DNA of 6,013 bases from Thioalkalivibrio sp. (GTDB taxonomy: Bacteria; Pseudomonadota; Gammaproteobacteria; Ectothiorhodospirales; Ectothiorhodospiraceae). Below the pieces are notes generated by a model that did no database searches, was not told the origin of the DNA, and saw nothing but the letters and a program-made list of their open reading frames with translations. The stretch is from contig SKNJ01000009.1 in the NCBI GenBank assembly GCA_007120575.1, positions 1-6,013 of the forward strand, read 5' to 3'. This document shows, piece by piece, positions 5,361 through 6,013 of this stretch; the stretch's first letter is position 1; every line of letters starts with the position of its first letter. The position numbers and the translations under genes were made by a program.

Positions 5361-5804
5361 ATGACTATGGGCCAATCCAATCCGAACCTGCTGCCGGTCG
5401 ACGAGGCGCGCGCGCGGCTGCGCGAGTACGCTATCTCGCCCACCGAGCAGCGCGTGGAAATCGCCCGCGTGATATTCGCTCGCCACCAGCACCTGAGCGC
5501 CGAACAAATCCTGAGTCTGCTCGCACAGAGGGCCTCGCGGGTCTCCAAGGCGACCGTCTACAACACCCTGAACCTGTTCGCGGAGAAGGGGCTGGTGCGC
5601 GAGGTCGTGATCGATCCCGCGAAGCTGTTCTACGATTCCAACCTGAATCCGCATCACCACATCTTCCACACTGATACCGGGGAGCTGGAAGACGTGGATC
5701 CGGCCCGGGTCGATATCTCCAATCTGCCGGCCCTGCCCGCAGGCAAGGAACTGCTCGGCGTGGATGTGATCATCCGCGTCGGTGGCGAGCGCCGGAGTCG
5801 CTGA
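5361..5804 (+). CDS. Fur-superfamily transcriptional regulator, Irr-like
   Basis: A 147-residue DNA-binding regulator. The N-terminal winged helix contains SPTEQRVEIARVIF (26-39), HLSAEQIL (44-51) and the recognition region VSKATVYNTLNLFAEKGLVRE (61-81). The dimerisation and metal domain has NPHHHIFHTDTGELEDV (96-112) with His98-His100 and His103, and ends GVDVIIRVGG (133-142). The TGEL(I/E)D and GVDVI(I/V)R pattern resembles rhizobial Irr, the iron- and heme-responsive branch, more than classical Fur. There are no cysteines, so the CxxC zinc sites of Fur and PerR are absent, and so is the heme regulatory motif of Bradyrhizobium Irr. It may sense iron or heme status or peroxide; this is inferred. 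The start at 5361 fits the family N-terminus. A second ATG at 5367 is possible and neither has a clear Shine-Dalgarno. The frame also opens upstream through tRNA-Gly and is not coding there. The gene lies alone between two tRNA genes. Confidence 0.85.
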   Translation: MTMGQSNPNLLPVDEARARLREYAISPTEQRVEIARVIFARHQHLSAEQILSLLAQRASRVSKATVYNTLNLFAEKGLVREVVIDPAKLFYDSNLNPHHHIFHTDTGELEDVDPARVDISNLPALPAGKELLGVDVIIRVGGERRSR

Positions 5805-5832
5805 GCCTGCTTCTCTCTGCGCAAGGCCGGGA

Positions 5833-5861
5833 TTGTTGTCGGCCCCCGCCCTCGCTATCAT
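5833..5861 (+). promoter_or_regulatory. Sigma70-type promoter of tRNA-Thr
   Basis: TTGTTG (5833-5838) and TATCAT (5856-5861, five of six to consensus) are separated by exactly 17 bases. The start would be near 5868, about four bases before the mature tRNA. A GC-rich stretch follows the -10 box, as at the tRNA-Gly promoter. It lies just after the stop codon of the Irr-like gene. Confidence 0.6.
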
Positions 5862-5871
5862 GTCGCGCTTC

Positions 5872-5947
5872 GCCGGTGTAGCTCAGTTGGTAGAGCAATC
5901 GATTCGTAATCGATAGGTCGGAGGTTCGACTCCTCTCGCCGGCACCA
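5872..5947 (+). tRNA. tRNA-Thr, anticodon CGT
   Basis: This 76-nt tRNA has CCA encoded. The acceptor stem GCCGGTG pairs with CGCCGGC, with one T-G wobble. The D arm is GCTC/GAGC. The anticodon stem ATCGA/TCGAT closes the loop TTCGTAA, giving anticodon CGT at 5905-5907, which reads ACG. The T arm is GGAGG/CCTCT with loop TTCGACT. The discriminator is A. The G1-C72 and C2-G71 pairs and the GT at anticodon positions 35-36 fit threonine identity. Confidence 0.97.
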
Positions 5948-5979
5948 CTTTCTCTGGCCGTTCTCTCCGCTTGCGATCA

Positions 5980-5999
5980 GCCCTGGCGCCCGCCAGGGC
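5980..5999. repeat. Strong GC-rich hairpin downstream of tRNA-Thr
   Basis: GCCCTGGCG (5980-5988) and CGCCAGGGC (5991-5999) form a perfect 9-bp palindrome with two bases between, or an 8-bp stem with a four-base loop. No T-run follows on the plus strand, so it is at best a non-canonical terminator for tRNA-Thr. On the minus strand it may fall within the last codons of an unseen gene, where the frame reads GGPGGRQG followed by TGA at 5977-5979. The window ends too soon to decide. Confidence 0.4.
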
Positions 6000-6013
6000 C
6001 GCCGCGGCGCGGG

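Noticed and set aside
1..6013. CRISPR arrays, toxin-antitoxin pairs, phage or defence genes
   Set aside because: I saw no regularly spaced repeats, and every substantial frame is explained by core genes or their shadows.

Overview
The window comes from a GC-rich bacterial chromosome. Gene content and order suggest a gammaproteobacterium. Three things point to a chemolithoautotroph of the Ectothiorhodospiraceae / Thioalkalivibrio kind: the first 28 codons of a type I phosphoribulokinase (Calvin cycle), a thiS-thiG-trmB cluster as found in Pseudomonas and relatives, and tRNA genes with encoded CCA. The taxon is an inference; the sequence carries no direct taxonomic marker.

Layout, left to right. 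(1) 1-86, minus strand: 5' end of phosphoribulokinase, with a good ribosome-binding site. (2) 87-352: a gene-free gap. Most of it (189-356) is a foldback element about 168 bp long. Its left and right arms are diverged inverted copies of each other and both ends carry CTAG, so it looks like a non-autonomous MITE-type insertion. Its right edge lies on the stop codon of the next gene. (3) 353-2191, minus: an SLC13/DASS-type ion transporter with two TrkA-C (RCK_C) domains in its central loop. Its predicted promoter (2321-2349) has a 7-bp-arm palindrome centred on the -10 box. (4) 2443-3291, plus: a tandem universal stress protein, divergent from the transporter. (5) 5111 down to 3317, minus: thiS, thiG and trmB. 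ThiS and ThiG form the sulfur-carrier and thiazole-synthase pair of thiamine synthesis. TrmB is the tRNA m7G46 methyltransferase. The cluster converges on the stress gene with a 25-nt gap. (6) 5186-5947, plus: tRNA-Gly(CCC), a Fur-superfamily regulator most like Irr, and tRNA-Thr(CGT). Both tRNAs have convincing sigma70-type promoters. (7) 5948-6013: a short stretch with a strong GC-rich hairpin and possibly the last codons of another minus-strand gene.

Most of the window is ordinary core-genome housekeeping. The accessory-looking part is the foldback element between the transporter and phosphoribulokinase. I see no new multi-gene system here. The items most worth a second look are the foldback element, the palindrome over the transporter promoter, and the cysteine-free Irr-like regulator whose -10 box lies so close to its ATG that its mRNA may be leaderless.
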